DNA from: Steroidobacteraceae bacterium
GTDB taxonomy: Bacteria > Pseudomonadota > Gammaproteobacteria > Steroidobacterales > Steroidobacteraceae
Assembly: GCA_025458905.1 (NCBI GenBank)
Contig: JALORN010000025.1
Span: 1 to 48,530, forward strand
Length of the DNA: 48,530 bases
Direction: 5' to 3'
Shown: in pieces, positions 1 to 7,174 of the stretch
Layout of the letters: every line of letters starts with the position of its first letter
Position numbering within the stretch: the first letter of the stretch is position 1
Position numbers and translations under genes: made by a program
Notes under the pieces: generated by a model
The model's input: only the letters and a program-made list of their open reading frames with translations
Database searches by the model: none
What the model was told of the DNA's origin: nothing

Positions 1-51
1 ACACCACATGAGGCCAGCAGGCACGATGATGCCGAAGACAGACCGGGAGGA

Positions 52-135
52 GTCCATCCCATCAATGCAACGGTCCGGGTGGGATAAAGTGCAAGTCGAG
101 GCGGCGGCAGCCGGCCGTTGATCCTGGTGTTAGGC
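52..135 (+). repeat. Integron attC site, left end degraded
   Basis: The right core site GTTAGGC lies at 129-135, preceded by an arm (CCGTTGATC, 117-125) that pairs with TGCAACGG at 66-73. The spacing from the TGCAA box to the right core (63 bases) is the same as in the two intact copies downstream. The left core expected at 52-58 reads gtccatc instead of GCCTAAC, so this copy has lost its outer left box. Bases 1-51 belong to whatever precedes it, and no gene can be assigned there. The next cassette starts at base 130. Confidence 0.8.
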
Positions 136-152
136 ATCACTTTGGCAACATC

Positions 153-848
153 ATGCTAGTACGCGTATTCGCGCTCGTCATGGTCGGGGTTTTCATGTCC
201 ATCTCGGCGACCGCGGGAGTAGACGAAGGCATAGCGGCATACAATCGCGGCGACTATGAAGCGGCGCGGATGGAGTTCCAGCGCGCCGCCACGAGCTGTA
301 GCGCCGCCGGCAAGCACCTTCTCGCAAGCCTCTACTATCAAGGGCACGGCGTGCCAAAAGACTTACCGAAGGCAGTCACGCTGTTCACGCAGGCGGCTGA
401 GGCCGGACATGTTCCAGCTCTCGCCAATCTCGCACTCATGTACTCCGTTGGCGATGGTGTCACGAAGGACCAAGTCAAGGCGCTTGCCTTCGCAAGACGC
501 GCCGCAGAAGGCGGTGACGTGCAGTCAGCGTTTTCGCTTGCCCACGCGTATCGCACGGGGGACGGCCTGCGCCAAGACTTCAAGAGCGCATACACGTGGT
601 ATCGAAAGGCAGCCGAAGCCGGAAGCTTGCCTGCACAAAATGAGCTGGGCCTTCTCTATGCCCAGGGGCAGGGTGTACCAGTGGACTACATCCAAGCTTA
701 CGCTTGGATTGAAATGCCAGCGAACGCAGGAGACCCGCAGGCTAGGAAGAATCGAGACCAACTCCTGCAGATCTTGGGACCCGCGGATCACAAGCGAGCA
801 TTGGCGCTGGCCGCGGAGTACGCGAAGCGTTACGGGCAGCGCAGGTGA
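153..848 (+). CDS. Exported Sel1-repeat (TPR-like) protein, cassette-borne
   Basis: The 231-residue product has an N-terminal hydrophobic segment (residues 2-21) ending in ATA-G, which looks like a signal peptide, followed by about four Sel1-like repeats. The repeats are visible as recurring A..GH..A...L...Y..G.GV..D...A..W...AAEAG patterns from about residue 45 to 195. Sel1 repeats form helical solenoids that bind partner proteins, so an envelope scaffolding role is plausible; no enzyme domain is present. The gene fills an integron cassette: the ATG sits 18 bases after one attC core and the TGA ends 1 base before the next. There is no clear Shine-Dalgarno sequence. Base composition is visibly less GC-rich than the genes after 3 kb, consistent with acquisition by cassette capture. 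Confidence 0.85.
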   Translation: MLVRVFALVMVGVFMSISATAGVDEGIAAYNRGDYEAARMEFQRAATSCSAAGKHLLASLYYQGHGVPKDLPKAVTLFTQAAEAGHVPALANLALMYSVGDGVTKDQVKALAFARRAAEGGDVQSAFSLAHAYRTGDGLRQDFKSAYTWYRKAAEAGSLPAQNELGLLYAQGQGVPVDYIQAYAWIEMPANAGDPQARKNRDQLLQILGPADHKRALALAAEYAKRYGQRR

Positions 849-849
849 T

Positions 850-933
850 GCCTAACTTCCGGATGCAACGGTCCGGGTGGGATAAAATGCCCTTCGAAGC
901 GACGGCAGCCGGCCGTTGATCCTGGTGTTAGGC
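850..933 (+). repeat. Integron attC site, complete
   Basis: The outer core sites are perfect inverse complements: GCCTAAC at 850-856 and GTTAGGC at 927-933. The inner boxes also pair: GGATGCAACGG (861-871) against CCGTTGATCC (913-922), leaving one unpaired G on one arm, as expected for the extrahelical base that directs integrase to the correct strand. The length of 84 bases is typical for attC. This site closes the Sel1 cassette (about 130-927). Confidence 0.9.
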
Positions 934-948
934 ATCTAGGTCATCGCC

Positions 949-1710
949 ATGGGACGAAGAGCACTCGTCAGCGTTGACGGTACTCCGACCTGGGTGGGGA
1001 AGCCCCTCGGACGTCTCGAGGATCGCAAGTACCAAGCGGACGGGTCGTTGGAGCGGCCCAGAGATGTCTACTTGGCCGCTTGCGAGACGATTGCGCAGAA
1101 CTTCGTAGGTATCGGCTTTCGCTATAGCCGTAGCGCACCAAGACTTCGTCGCAAGTACGGCGACATTTCCCACACCATCGAGTTCGCATCGAGCCACTAC
1201 AACATAGCTGGGTTGCATGTCGTCCTCCATGCCTATGCTTGGGTTCAATCGGCTCAGATCTCCGAATGGCGTCGTGCAACCGCCTCCCCTAGAGTTCAGC
1301 GTAAGTTTCTTGCCGGCGGCATGGTGCACTTACTAACGACGGACCTGGGAATGATTGAGTGGGAGTTGGCGGGCCCTGCCGATAGGGAAGAAGCCGTTTC
1401 GGACGCGGCCAATTTCCTCCGCGAGGTCGTGGTGCCCTACCTCGACAGGTTCCGGTCCCCGGAAGCGGTGCTTGAAGTTATCGCTCAAGGGGGCGCGCCT
1501 CAGTTCGATCTGGCTTCAATGGCTGAGTACGCGCTGTCTGCCGGTCGTAAGGAGCTGGCGCAGGCGGTGCTTGATCGGGCGCTCTCCGACAATCCTAAAC
1601 TCGTCGCTATGGTCGAAGAGGCGGAGCGCGTCGGTATCCATCATCCGGCAGGCCCGAGCACGCTCGCTGAGCAGATTGTCGATTTGAGAAGGGCGCATCA
1701 GCTGCGTTGA
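949..1710 (+). CDS. Unknown cassette protein, weakly DUF4304-like
   Basis: The 253-residue product has no signal peptide or membrane segment. A central stretch (about residues 45-165) reads as an alternating helix/strand domain: a helix beginning VYLAACETIAQNF, then FRYSRSAPRLRRKYGD, then an IEFASSHYN segment. This vaguely recalls DUF4304-type proteins, which are frequent integron cargo, but the match is from memory and weak. The C-terminal third is helical and charged. It occupies a complete cassette: the ATG is 16 bases after the attC core and the TGA ends 1 base before the next attC. No Shine-Dalgarno sequence or promoter is seen, so expression probably depends on read-through from upstream. 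Confidence 0.75.
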   Translation: MGRRALVSVDGTPTWVGKPLGRLEDRKYQADGSLERPRDVYLAACETIAQNFVGIGFRYSRSAPRLRRKYGDISHTIEFASSHYNIAGLHVVLHAYAWVQSAQISEWRRATASPRVQRKFLAGGMVHLLTTDLGMIEWELAGPADREEAVSDAANFLREVVVPYLDRFRSPEAVLEVIAQGGAPQFDLASMAEYALSAGRKELAQAVLDRALSDNPKLVAMVEEAERVGIHHPAGPSTLAEQIVDLRRAHQLR

Positions 1711-1711
1711 T

Positions 1712-1795
1712 GCCTAACTTGCGGATGCAACGGTCCGGGTGGGATAAAGTGCAAGTCGAAGCGACGGCAGCCGACCGTTGATCCTGGTGTTGGGC
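1712..1795 (+). repeat. Integron attC site, complete
   Basis: The left core GCCTAAC (1712-1718) and right core GTTGGGC (1789-1795) flank inner boxes nearly identical to the copy at 850-933, again with the extra unpaired G. Most positions match the other copies, as is usual in resident chromosomal integrons. The right core carries one A-to-G change, and the left core of the following copy (GCCCAAC, 2264-2270) carries the complementary base. That match is expected when both ends belong to the same cassette. Confidence 0.9.
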
Positions 1796-1798
1796 GTC

Positions 1799-2299
1799 AT
1801 GGAAGTGGTAGTGCGGTCGGCGAGCGACGTGGATGCGGCAGACGTGGTCCGCGTGCTTAGATGTTCTCGGCTTCGCTTCTTGCCGTACGCGCCGCCGGTG
1901 CATTCCGAGGCGCAGACTTTGCAATGGGTGCGGAGCAATCTGATTCCTAGTGGTGGAATGTCTGTCGCTACTATTGACGGTCAAGTCGTCGGCGTCGTGG
2001 CTGTCAGCCAAGCTGACGGCGCGAGCTGGATCGATCAGCTTTATGTCGATCCTGAGTACTGTGGCCGCGGTGTAGGATCGCAACTTCTGGAGGTAGCGCT
2101 GTCGGCTTTACCCAGGCCGGTACGGCTCTACTCCTTTCAGCAGAACGATGGCGCTCGCCGGTTCTACGAACGGCATGGCTTCTCAGCAATTCGGCATGGT
2201 GACGGATCTAGCAACGAGGAAGACTGCCCCGACACGCTGTACGAACGCGGTGTCGCGGGTGACGCCCAACGTCAGGAGGCAGCGATCCGGGTAGGATAA
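1799..2299 (+). CDS. GNAT-family N-acetyltransferase, cassette-borne
   Basis: The 166-residue product is a single GNAT domain transferring an acetyl group from acetyl-CoA to an amine; the acceptor is unknown. Motif A is clear at about residues 75-95 (QLYVDPEYCGRGVGSQLL, with the Q/RxxGxG/A CoA loop as CGRGVG), and motif B follows (NDGARRFYERHGF). The ATG lies only 3 bases after the attC core and has no Shine-Dalgarno sequence. An in-frame TTG exists at 1778 inside attC but is a less likely start. The natural domain ends near LYER. The frame then runs through the left core of the next attC to a TAA at 2297-2299, while a TGA one frame over (2260-2262) sits where the other cassettes stop. A small indel has probably lengthened the C-terminus. 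Confidence 0.85.
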   Translation: MEVVVRSASDVDAADVVRVLRCSRLRFLPYAPPVHSEAQTLQWVRSNLIPSGGMSVATIDGQVVGVVAVSQADGASWIDQLYVDPEYCGRGVGSQLLEVALSALPRPVRLYSFQQNDGARRFYERHGFSAIRHGDGSSNEEDCPDTLYERGVAGDAQRQEAAIRVG

Positions 2300-2347
2300 A
2301 GTGCCTGCCGAGACGACGGCGTCCGGCCGTCGATCGTGGCCAGACGA
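2264..2347 (+). repeat. Integron attC site, right end degraded
   Basis: The left core GCCCAAC (2264-2270) and the internal GATCCGGGTAGGATAAAGTG block are conserved relative to the upstream copies. The right end, where GTTRRRC should be at about 2341-2347, reads cagacga, so the recombination point is lost. The site is overlapped by the extended end of the GNAT gene. It should no longer recombine efficiently at its right boundary. Confidence 0.75.
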
Positions 2348-2386
2348 CCGCGAAAGCTCGGTGCCACGACCACTCGGTAGCTGGCA

Positions 2387-2680
2387 ATGGTGCGAGAATT
2401 CTGGCTGCAGCTCGAGTATCCATCGCTCGCGATCATCGCGCTCGTTCTCGGCCTCGCCTCCCTCCCGTCACTTGCGCGGTTTGCGATCGGCGAGGACTTC
2501 AAGCGGGCTCGCGAGAATCTGGGTTTCGCGAACTCCTTCTACACGCAGTTGACCCTGTTGCGCCTCGTGCTGCACGGCAACTGGATGTCCTTGCGTCCAG
2601 TAGTCTTCTTCGGTGGCTACCTGATCGCGTCTGGGGCGATCTACTCGGTCCTGGCTCGCATAGCGCGTCTCGTTTCGTAG
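2387..2680 (+). CDS. Small membrane protein of unknown function
   Basis: The 97-residue product has two hydrophobic segments, about residues 13-33 and 72-93, separated by a soluble loop rich in charged and aromatic residues (FKRARENLGFANSFYTQL). No family is recognised. It lies between a degraded attC and a relic attC, so it is probably an old cassette gene that has become fixed. The ATG at 2387 is the first in frame; no strong ribosome-binding site precedes it. The absence of internal stops across hydrophobic segments supports a real gene, though it could be under weak selection. Confidence 0.6.
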   Translation: MVREFWLQLEYPSLAIIALVLGLASLPSLARFAIGEDFKRARENLGFANSFYTQLTLLRLVLHGNWMSLRPVVFFGGYLIASGAIYSVLARIARLVS

Positions 2681-2726
2681 GCGATGCTCTCGCGTCAGGA
2701 TGCAGGAGCCCGGCGGCGCCGGCGCG

Positions 2727-2815
2727 GGCCGACGTCGGGATGCAAGGGTCCGGGTGCGATAAGCTGCACCACCAGCAACGACTGCCAGGCAGCGAGCCGG
2801 CTGTCGGCGCGCCCG
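2727..2815 (+). repeat. Relic attC site
   Basis: The block GGATGCAAGGGTCCGGGTG (from 2738) followed by GATAAGCTGCACC and a GACTGCCAGGCAGC stretch aligns with the inner half of the intact attC sites. The left core is reduced to GCCGAC (2728-2733) and no GTTRRRC core remains on the right. It marks the inferred distal end of the old cassette array. Confidence 0.55.
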
Positions 2816-2826
2816 TGGAGTGACTC

Positions 2827-3198
2827 GTGCAAGGCTACTTCCCGTGGTTCTACCTGTCGCCGCAAGGCCGGGTCGGCCGTCGCCCCTTCTGGCTGTACTT
2901 CTTCCTCCCCGCCGTGGTGCTCGGGGTCGTGCTGGGCGCGCATGCGATGTCGCAGAGTCGCCAGGGAATGGCGCCGTCGCCGTTCGTCCTGCCGCTCGTG
3001 CCGCTCCTGCTCTGGTCGGCCATTGCCGTGCTGGTCAAGCGTCTCCACGACATTGGAGCGAGCGGGTGGTGGGTGGTCGTCGCATTCGTCCCCCTCCTCA
3101 ATTACATCGCCGTGGTCGTGTTCGGTTGCTGGCCCGGGCAGCGCGGCGACAACCGGTACGGCTCCGATCCCCGTGCGCCGGGCACGACGGCGGCCTGA
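2827..3198 (+). CDS. DUF805 family inner-membrane protein
   Basis: The 123-residue product starts at a GTG and shows the usual DUF805 layout: a short amphipathic start, the GRVGRRPFW motif at about residues 14-22, three hydrophobic segments (24-40, 55-72, 83-100) and the conserved KRLHDIGASGWW motif before the last one. It ends with the DNRYGSDP tail typical of the family. The biochemical role of DUF805 proteins is not established; they are small inner-membrane proteins. The gene lies just past the relic attC, and its higher GC content suggests it is native chromosome. The GTG is preferred because the conserved FPWFYLSPQGR start follows it directly. Confidence 0.85.
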   Translation: MQGYFPWFYLSPQGRVGRRPFWLYFFLPAVVLGVVLGAHAMSQSRQGMAPSPFVLPLVPLLLWSAIAVLVKRLHDIGASGWWVVVAFVPLLNYIAVVVFGCWPGQRGDNRYGSDPRAPGTTAA

Positions 3199-3250
3199 CC
3201 GCAGGACCTGGCGGTCCGGGCGAGCGGGTCGACCCTGTTCCTGAAGCGTG

Positions 3251-3718
3251 ATGCACCGTCGCAGCAGCACCGTCATTCGCGGGATTCCGACCGTCGTCCC
3301 GTCGATGCATGCCTTCGCCCAGGAGCGCGACGCCCGTGCCCGGGCTGCAGGCAACATGTTCTGGGAGCGGGGCAATCCCCATTACGCGCTTGCGCCGATC
3401 GTCGAGTTGCAGCTCATCGAGGCCCTCCGCGCCATGCTGGGACCGGGGAACTCTCCCGAAGCGTCCTGGCTGTATCGCCGCGACATCCGCGGCGATGGTG
3501 TCAACGCGTTCGACGTCCTCCACGACAGCATCCGGATACCCTTGGTCGAGCGGCTTCGGCAGTGTGTCGATGGCGCCCACGCAGGGTTCAGCGTGGTGCT
3601 GTTCGCGTATGAAGGTTGCTTCGGACGCGGCGAGCCGCACTCCGGCGCGTTGTGGATGGATCATGCCGAGACGCTGGTCACGCCCTCGCTGGCGGGCGCC
3701 CTGCGGATCGCCATCTGA
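3251..3718 (+). CDS. Hypothetical protein
   Basis: The 155-residue product is soluble, with no signal peptide or membrane segment, and no family is recognised. It has a helical middle (ALAPIVELQLIEALRAML) and an Asp/His/Arg-rich region (WLYRRDIRGDGVNAFDVLHDSIRIPLVERL). An adjacent GTG at 3248 could also start it. It is followed by 107 bases without a gene before the SRPBCC gene. Codon use, with G or C at most third positions, is consistent with a real gene. Confidence 0.6.
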   Translation: MHRRSSTVIRGIPTVVPSMHAFAQERDARARAAGNMFWERGNPHYALAPIVELQLIEALRAMLGPGNSPEASWLYRRDIRGDGVNAFDVLHDSIRIPLVERLRQCVDGAHAGFSVVLFAYEGCFGRGEPHSGALWMDHAETLVTPSLAGALRIAI

Positions 3719-3825
3719 CGCCGGTCTCCCTGCCGGGTGGCACCCTCTACGGCCGGGTTGTCGGCAAGCGCGGGCGTGGTCCGTCCTAGGGGTCCGGTCG
3801 AGCAAACGAGCACGAGGGAACCGAC

Positions 3826-4245
3826 ATGCCGGAACCGAAGATCACGGTCGAGACCACCGTCGAGGCTCCGCTCGCCGAGGTGTGGAGGGCCTACACCACG
3901 CCCGGGGACATCCAGCAGTGGAACGCGGCCTCCGACGACTGGCACACCACGCGCGCCACCGTGGACCTGCGCGTCGGCGGCGCGTTCTCGTCGCGGATGG
4001 AGGCGAAGGACGGCAGCTTCGGCTTCGACTTCGAGGGGATCTATACGCGCGTCGAGCCGCAGCGCGCCATCGAGTATGAGTTCGGCGGCCGCTTGGCGCG
4101 GGTGGAGTTCCTGCCGGGCACTGGCGCGGTCACGGTGCGGGTGAGCTTCGATCCGGAGTCTACGCACTCCCCCGAGCAGCAGCGCGAGGGCTGGCAGGCG
4201 ATCCTCGACAATTTCGCCAGGCACGTCGAACGCCGCCCCCGCTGA
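3826..4245 (+). CDS. SRPBCC (AHSA1-like) domain protein
   Basis: The 139-residue product is one START-like helix-grip domain of the AHSA1/CalC type. The family pattern is clear: an ITVETTVEAPLAEVWRAYT start, a P-x-x-I-x-x-W (PGDIQQW) turn, a VGGAF(S)SRMEAKDG strand pair, IEYEFGGR, and a C-terminal GWQAILDNFARHVE helix. Such domains bind hydrophobic ligands in a cavity; many act in stress responses or alongside ArsR regulators, but no regulator is adjacent. A GAGGGA ribosome-binding site lies about 7 bases before the ATG. The length is normal for the family. Confidence 0.85.
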   Translation: MPEPKITVETTVEAPLAEVWRAYTTPGDIQQWNAASDDWHTTRATVDLRVGGAFSSRMEAKDGSFGFDFEGIYTRVEPQRAIEYEFGGRLARVEFLPGTGAVTVRVSFDPESTHSPEQQREGWQAILDNFARHVERRPR

Positions 4246-4362
4246 GCGATGGTGGCACGGGTGCCAGCACCGGCATCGGCCGCAGCATCACCGGGCGGCT
4301 CGCGACCGAGGGCGCGGGCACACGGACGTCCGGGCGGGGCCGAGTGGCTGGCCGACGAGCGC

Positions 4363-5277
4363 TCAGCGTGGTGGCGCCATCGCCGCTGGACGTGGCGCCG
4401 GCGGGCCGCGATCGGGCTTCAGGCCGGCGAACAGGGCGTCCCAGTCGACGGCACCGCGCACGCGCTCGGAGGTCACCTCGAACGTGCGGGCGCGCAGTGG
4501 CGGGCGGCCGAGAGCCTCGACCGTGACCAGCGCGAGGTCGGCACGGTCGATCGCGGGGAACTCGTTGCGCGGACGCTCCCAGTCGCGGAACTGGTCGCCC
4601 TGGGAGACGGTGAGTCGCTCGCCGCCTGGGCCGTCGAGCAGTGCGCCCGGGCGCACGATGGTGTAGTCGAGCCCGCTGAAGCGCAGGGTGTTCTCGCCGA
4701 GCGCCTTCCACAGCAGCACGTTGCGCGAGGCGCGATTGAGGGGGTGGTCCGGCTGCGTCACGCCCATTGCGGTGATCATCACGAAGTGGCGGACGCCCGC
4801 GGCCTTCGCCGCCTCGACCAGGCGCCGCGTGCCCTGGTACTCGACCTCGTCGGGCACGTAGGTCGGGTCGCGCCCCTGGCTCGAGCCGAGCGAGGCGATG
4901 ACCCAGGTGGCGCCGGCGAGCGCCGGCCCGAGCGTGGCGGCATCGCGCACGTCGGCCGCGACGATCTGGACCCGGTTGCCGAAGCGCTCGCGCGCGGCCT
5001 CGGGACGGCGCGCCAGCACGCGCACCTGGTAGCCCTTGCGCAGCGCGTGCTCGACCACGTGCACGCCGGTGCGGCCGGTCGCGCCGGCGACGACCAGCAG
5101 CCCGTCCCGTGACGCGACAGTGCCGCCGGTGGCGGGCGCCTGTGCGGCGGCGAGCGGCGTCAGCAGCGAGGCCAGGACGACGAGCACCCGGAGCCACGGC
5201 AGCCGCGGACCGCCGCGGATGGAACGCGCGGAAACGGATGCGCCGGTACGCGGGCGCAGGGGTGGTTGCACGCTCAT
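4363..5277 (-). CDS. NAD(P)-binding Rossmann protein (atypical SDR/NmrA-like)
   Basis: The 304-residue product has a dinucleotide-binding loop GATGRTG at residues 65-71, followed by a helix and the LARRPE segment that usually contacts the NADP phosphate, then the AADVRD and LGSSQGRDPTY strands of atypical SDRs. The YxxxK motif of classical SDRs is absent, as usual in NmrA-like and SDR-a5 proteins. Unusually, about 60 residues precede the fold, including a hydrophobic stretch (VLVVLASLLTPLAAAQA, 31-47) that reads as a signal peptide, so the protein may be exported or anchored. The ATG at 5277 gives a sensible signal; an upstream in-frame ATG at 5355 exists. Substrate unknown. Confidence 0.75.
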   Translation of the reverse strand: MSVQPPLRPRTGASVSARSIRGGPRLPWLRVLVVLASLLTPLAAAQAPATGGTVASRDGLLVVAGATGRTGVHVVEHALRKGYQVRVLARRPEAARERFGNRVQIVAADVRDAATLGPALAGATWVIASLGSSQGRDPTYVPDEVEYQGTRRLVEAAKAAGVRHFVMITAMGVTQPDHPLNRASRNVLLWKALGENTLRFSGLDYTIVRPGALLDGPGGERLTVSQGDQFRDWERPRNEFPAIDRADLALVTVEALGRPPLRARTFEVTSERVRGAVDWDALFAGLKPDRGPPAPRPAAMAPPR

Positions 5278-5434
5278 GGTGCGCAGGAGTCTAGTCCCGG
5301 CTCGCCACGGGCTCTCAGCGCCGGCCACCCGCCTCGCCACCATGTGAACGGCCACCGCATCGCGGATCGGGTTTGCCGGCCCGCACGACCGCGAGCAGAA
5401 TCCCGGGACAACCCGGTTCTACAGGGGGGTCGGG

Positions 5435-6973
5435 ATGACGCGGCGGACGAGGTCTCTGGGGCCGGCGCTCGCGCTGGCGTGGGTCGCGTCGGCGGCGCTG
5501 CTCGGCGTGCCCGCGGCGCGTGCGGCGCAATGGCTGCACTACGACGAGCCGGACTTCGAGCTCTACGGCGACGCGACGCCGAAGCAGGTTGCCGAGGCGG
5601 TGCGCAACATGCAGGTGTACCGCTACGCGCGCGACACCGTGCTGCCGCGGCTCAAGGGCTCGGACGTGGTGCGGCCCCGGGTGTTCGTGCTGAGCGGCAG
5701 CACCTTCGAGCAGTACGCCCGCTCGCGCCGCAACGTTGCAGGCTACGTCAGCGGGCGCGACTTCAGCGTCGACATCGTCATCGACACCTCGAGCGAGGAC
5801 TGGACGGGCACCTCGAGCATCGTGCAGCACGAGCTCACCCACTACTACCTGCACAACGCCGCGGACTTCGCGTTGCAGCCGTGGTTCGACGAGGGCCTGG
5901 CGGAGTACCTGAGCACGATCACGGTCGAGCGCGGGCAGCTGCGCGTCGGCCTGCCGGCCGGTGGCCGCTGGCTCAACCTGCACTCGATGCCGTGGATGCC
6001 GCTGCGGCAGGTGCTCGGCGCGAGCCGGCGCTCCGCGACCTACACCAGCCACACCGCGGCGCCGGCGTTCTACGCGCAGAGCTGGGCGCTGGTGCACTAC
6101 GTCAACACCGTGAAGGGCGAGGACGCGAAGCGGATCGGCCTGATGCTCGGCTACCAGGACCGCGGCGGCTCCCTCGACGACGCGATCCGCGCGAGCTTCG
6201 GCGACGGGTTCGACGCGTTCGAGGAGCGGGTGCGCAAGTACGCGCGCTCGCGCAGCCTCGGCTACCAGCAGCAGCCGGCGCCGCCGCTGCCGGACCTGCG
6301 CGACAAGGTCGTGCGCATCGACGAGCAGCGCGGGCTCACGGAACTCGCGCTGATGGGCGTGCGCACCGGTCGGGAGGGCGACCCGGACGTCAAGAAGCTG
6401 GTGGACAGGCTCGCGGCCGACACCTCGAACCTCGGAGCTGCCGCCGCGCAGGCTTTCATCGCACGCGCCGCGGGCGACTGGACCGCGGCCACCGACGCCC
6501 TGGCGCGCTGTGCGGGCGGCGCGGCGGACGACGAGACGCTGGTGCTCTGCGGCGACGCCTGGCTCGCGCCCTACTTCCGCGGCCGGGCCGACGCCACCGG
6601 CGCCGACGACCGCACGCGCGACGCCGCGAAGCAGGCGGCGGAGCTCTACGCCCGGGCGTGGCGCGCGAATCCCGACAATTTCGAGGCGGTGAACTCGATG
6701 ATGCTCGCGCACACGGTGCATCGCGAGCACGGCGCCGAGATCGAGGCGCAGATGCGCGGCGCCGTCGAGCGCCATCCGCGCTCGGCGATCCTGCGGATGC
6801 ACTACGCGCAGCTGCAGGCGGCCAACGGCGACCTGCCCGGCGCGCGCCGGTCGCTGGAACGCGTGCTGACGGACACCAACGACCCGGACATGCGGATGCG
6901 CGTGATCCGCAACCTGCGGGGGGTCGAGAACGAGATCGCGCGGCGGGAGGCGCAGAGTCCGCGCGCGCCCTGA
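5435..6973 (+). CDS. Exported zinc-peptidase-like protein with TPR-like C-terminus
   Basis: The 512-residue product begins with a signal peptide (cleavage likely near AARA-A, residue 31). A gluzincin-type zinc site is visible: H132-E133-L-T-H136, with an acidic partner in WFDEGLAEY (E153/E157), as in DUF1570-type putative peptidases. The region after about residue 290 is helical and repeat-like, with TPR-style Ala-rich helices (for example ELYARAWRANPDNFEAVNSMMLAH). The likely location is the periplasm or outer membrane. The substrate is unknown, and peptidase activity is inferred only from the motif. A G-rich ribosome-binding site lies just before the ATG. The gene stands alone; the next gene is convergent. 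Confidence 0.75.
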   Translation: MTRRTRSLGPALALAWVASAALLGVPAARAAQWLHYDEPDFELYGDATPKQVAEAVRNMQVYRYARDTVLPRLKGSDVVRPRVFVLSGSTFEQYARSRRNVAGYVSGRDFSVDIVIDTSSEDWTGTSSIVQHELTHYYLHNAADFALQPWFDEGLAEYLSTITVERGQLRVGLPAGGRWLNLHSMPWMPLRQVLGASRRSATYTSHTAAPAFYAQSWALVHYVNTVKGEDAKRIGLMLGYQDRGGSLDDAIRASFGDGFDAFEERVRKYARSRSLGYQQQPAPPLPDLRDKVVRIDEQRGLTELALMGVRTGREGDPDVKKLVDRLAADTSNLGAAAAQAFIARAAGDWTAATDALARCAGGAADDETLVLCGDAWLAPYFRGRADATGADDRTRDAAKQAAELYARAWRANPDNFEAVNSMMLAHTVHREHGAEIEAQMRGAVERHPRSAILRMHYAQLQAANGDLPGARRSLERVLTDTNDPDMRMRVIRNLRGVENEIARREAQSPRAP

Positions 6974-7174
6974 ATGGCCTCGTCCCGGCAGACTCGATGC
7001 ACGGCGAGTCGCACCGATCGGGTGACCCGACCGGTCTCGGCAAGGCGACCTTGAAGAAGCCCGAACCGTGGCTGCAGTGCCCGTGCGGCTAGGGGCGGAT
7101 GTTCGAGATGATCCAGAACTCCGGCGATGATCGGCACCGGACGCGTACCTGGCACGGGATCGAGGACGGCAGGG

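Noticed and set aside
52..2815. REP or IS-derived repeats as the explanation for the repeated 84-bp blocks
   Set aside because: The blocks occur only between single same-strand genes, have complementary GCCTAAC/GTTAGGC ends and one unpaired G, which fits attC specifically.
1..2815. Integron integrase gene
   Set aside because: No tyrosine recombinase motif is found on either strand in this window; it could lie to the left.
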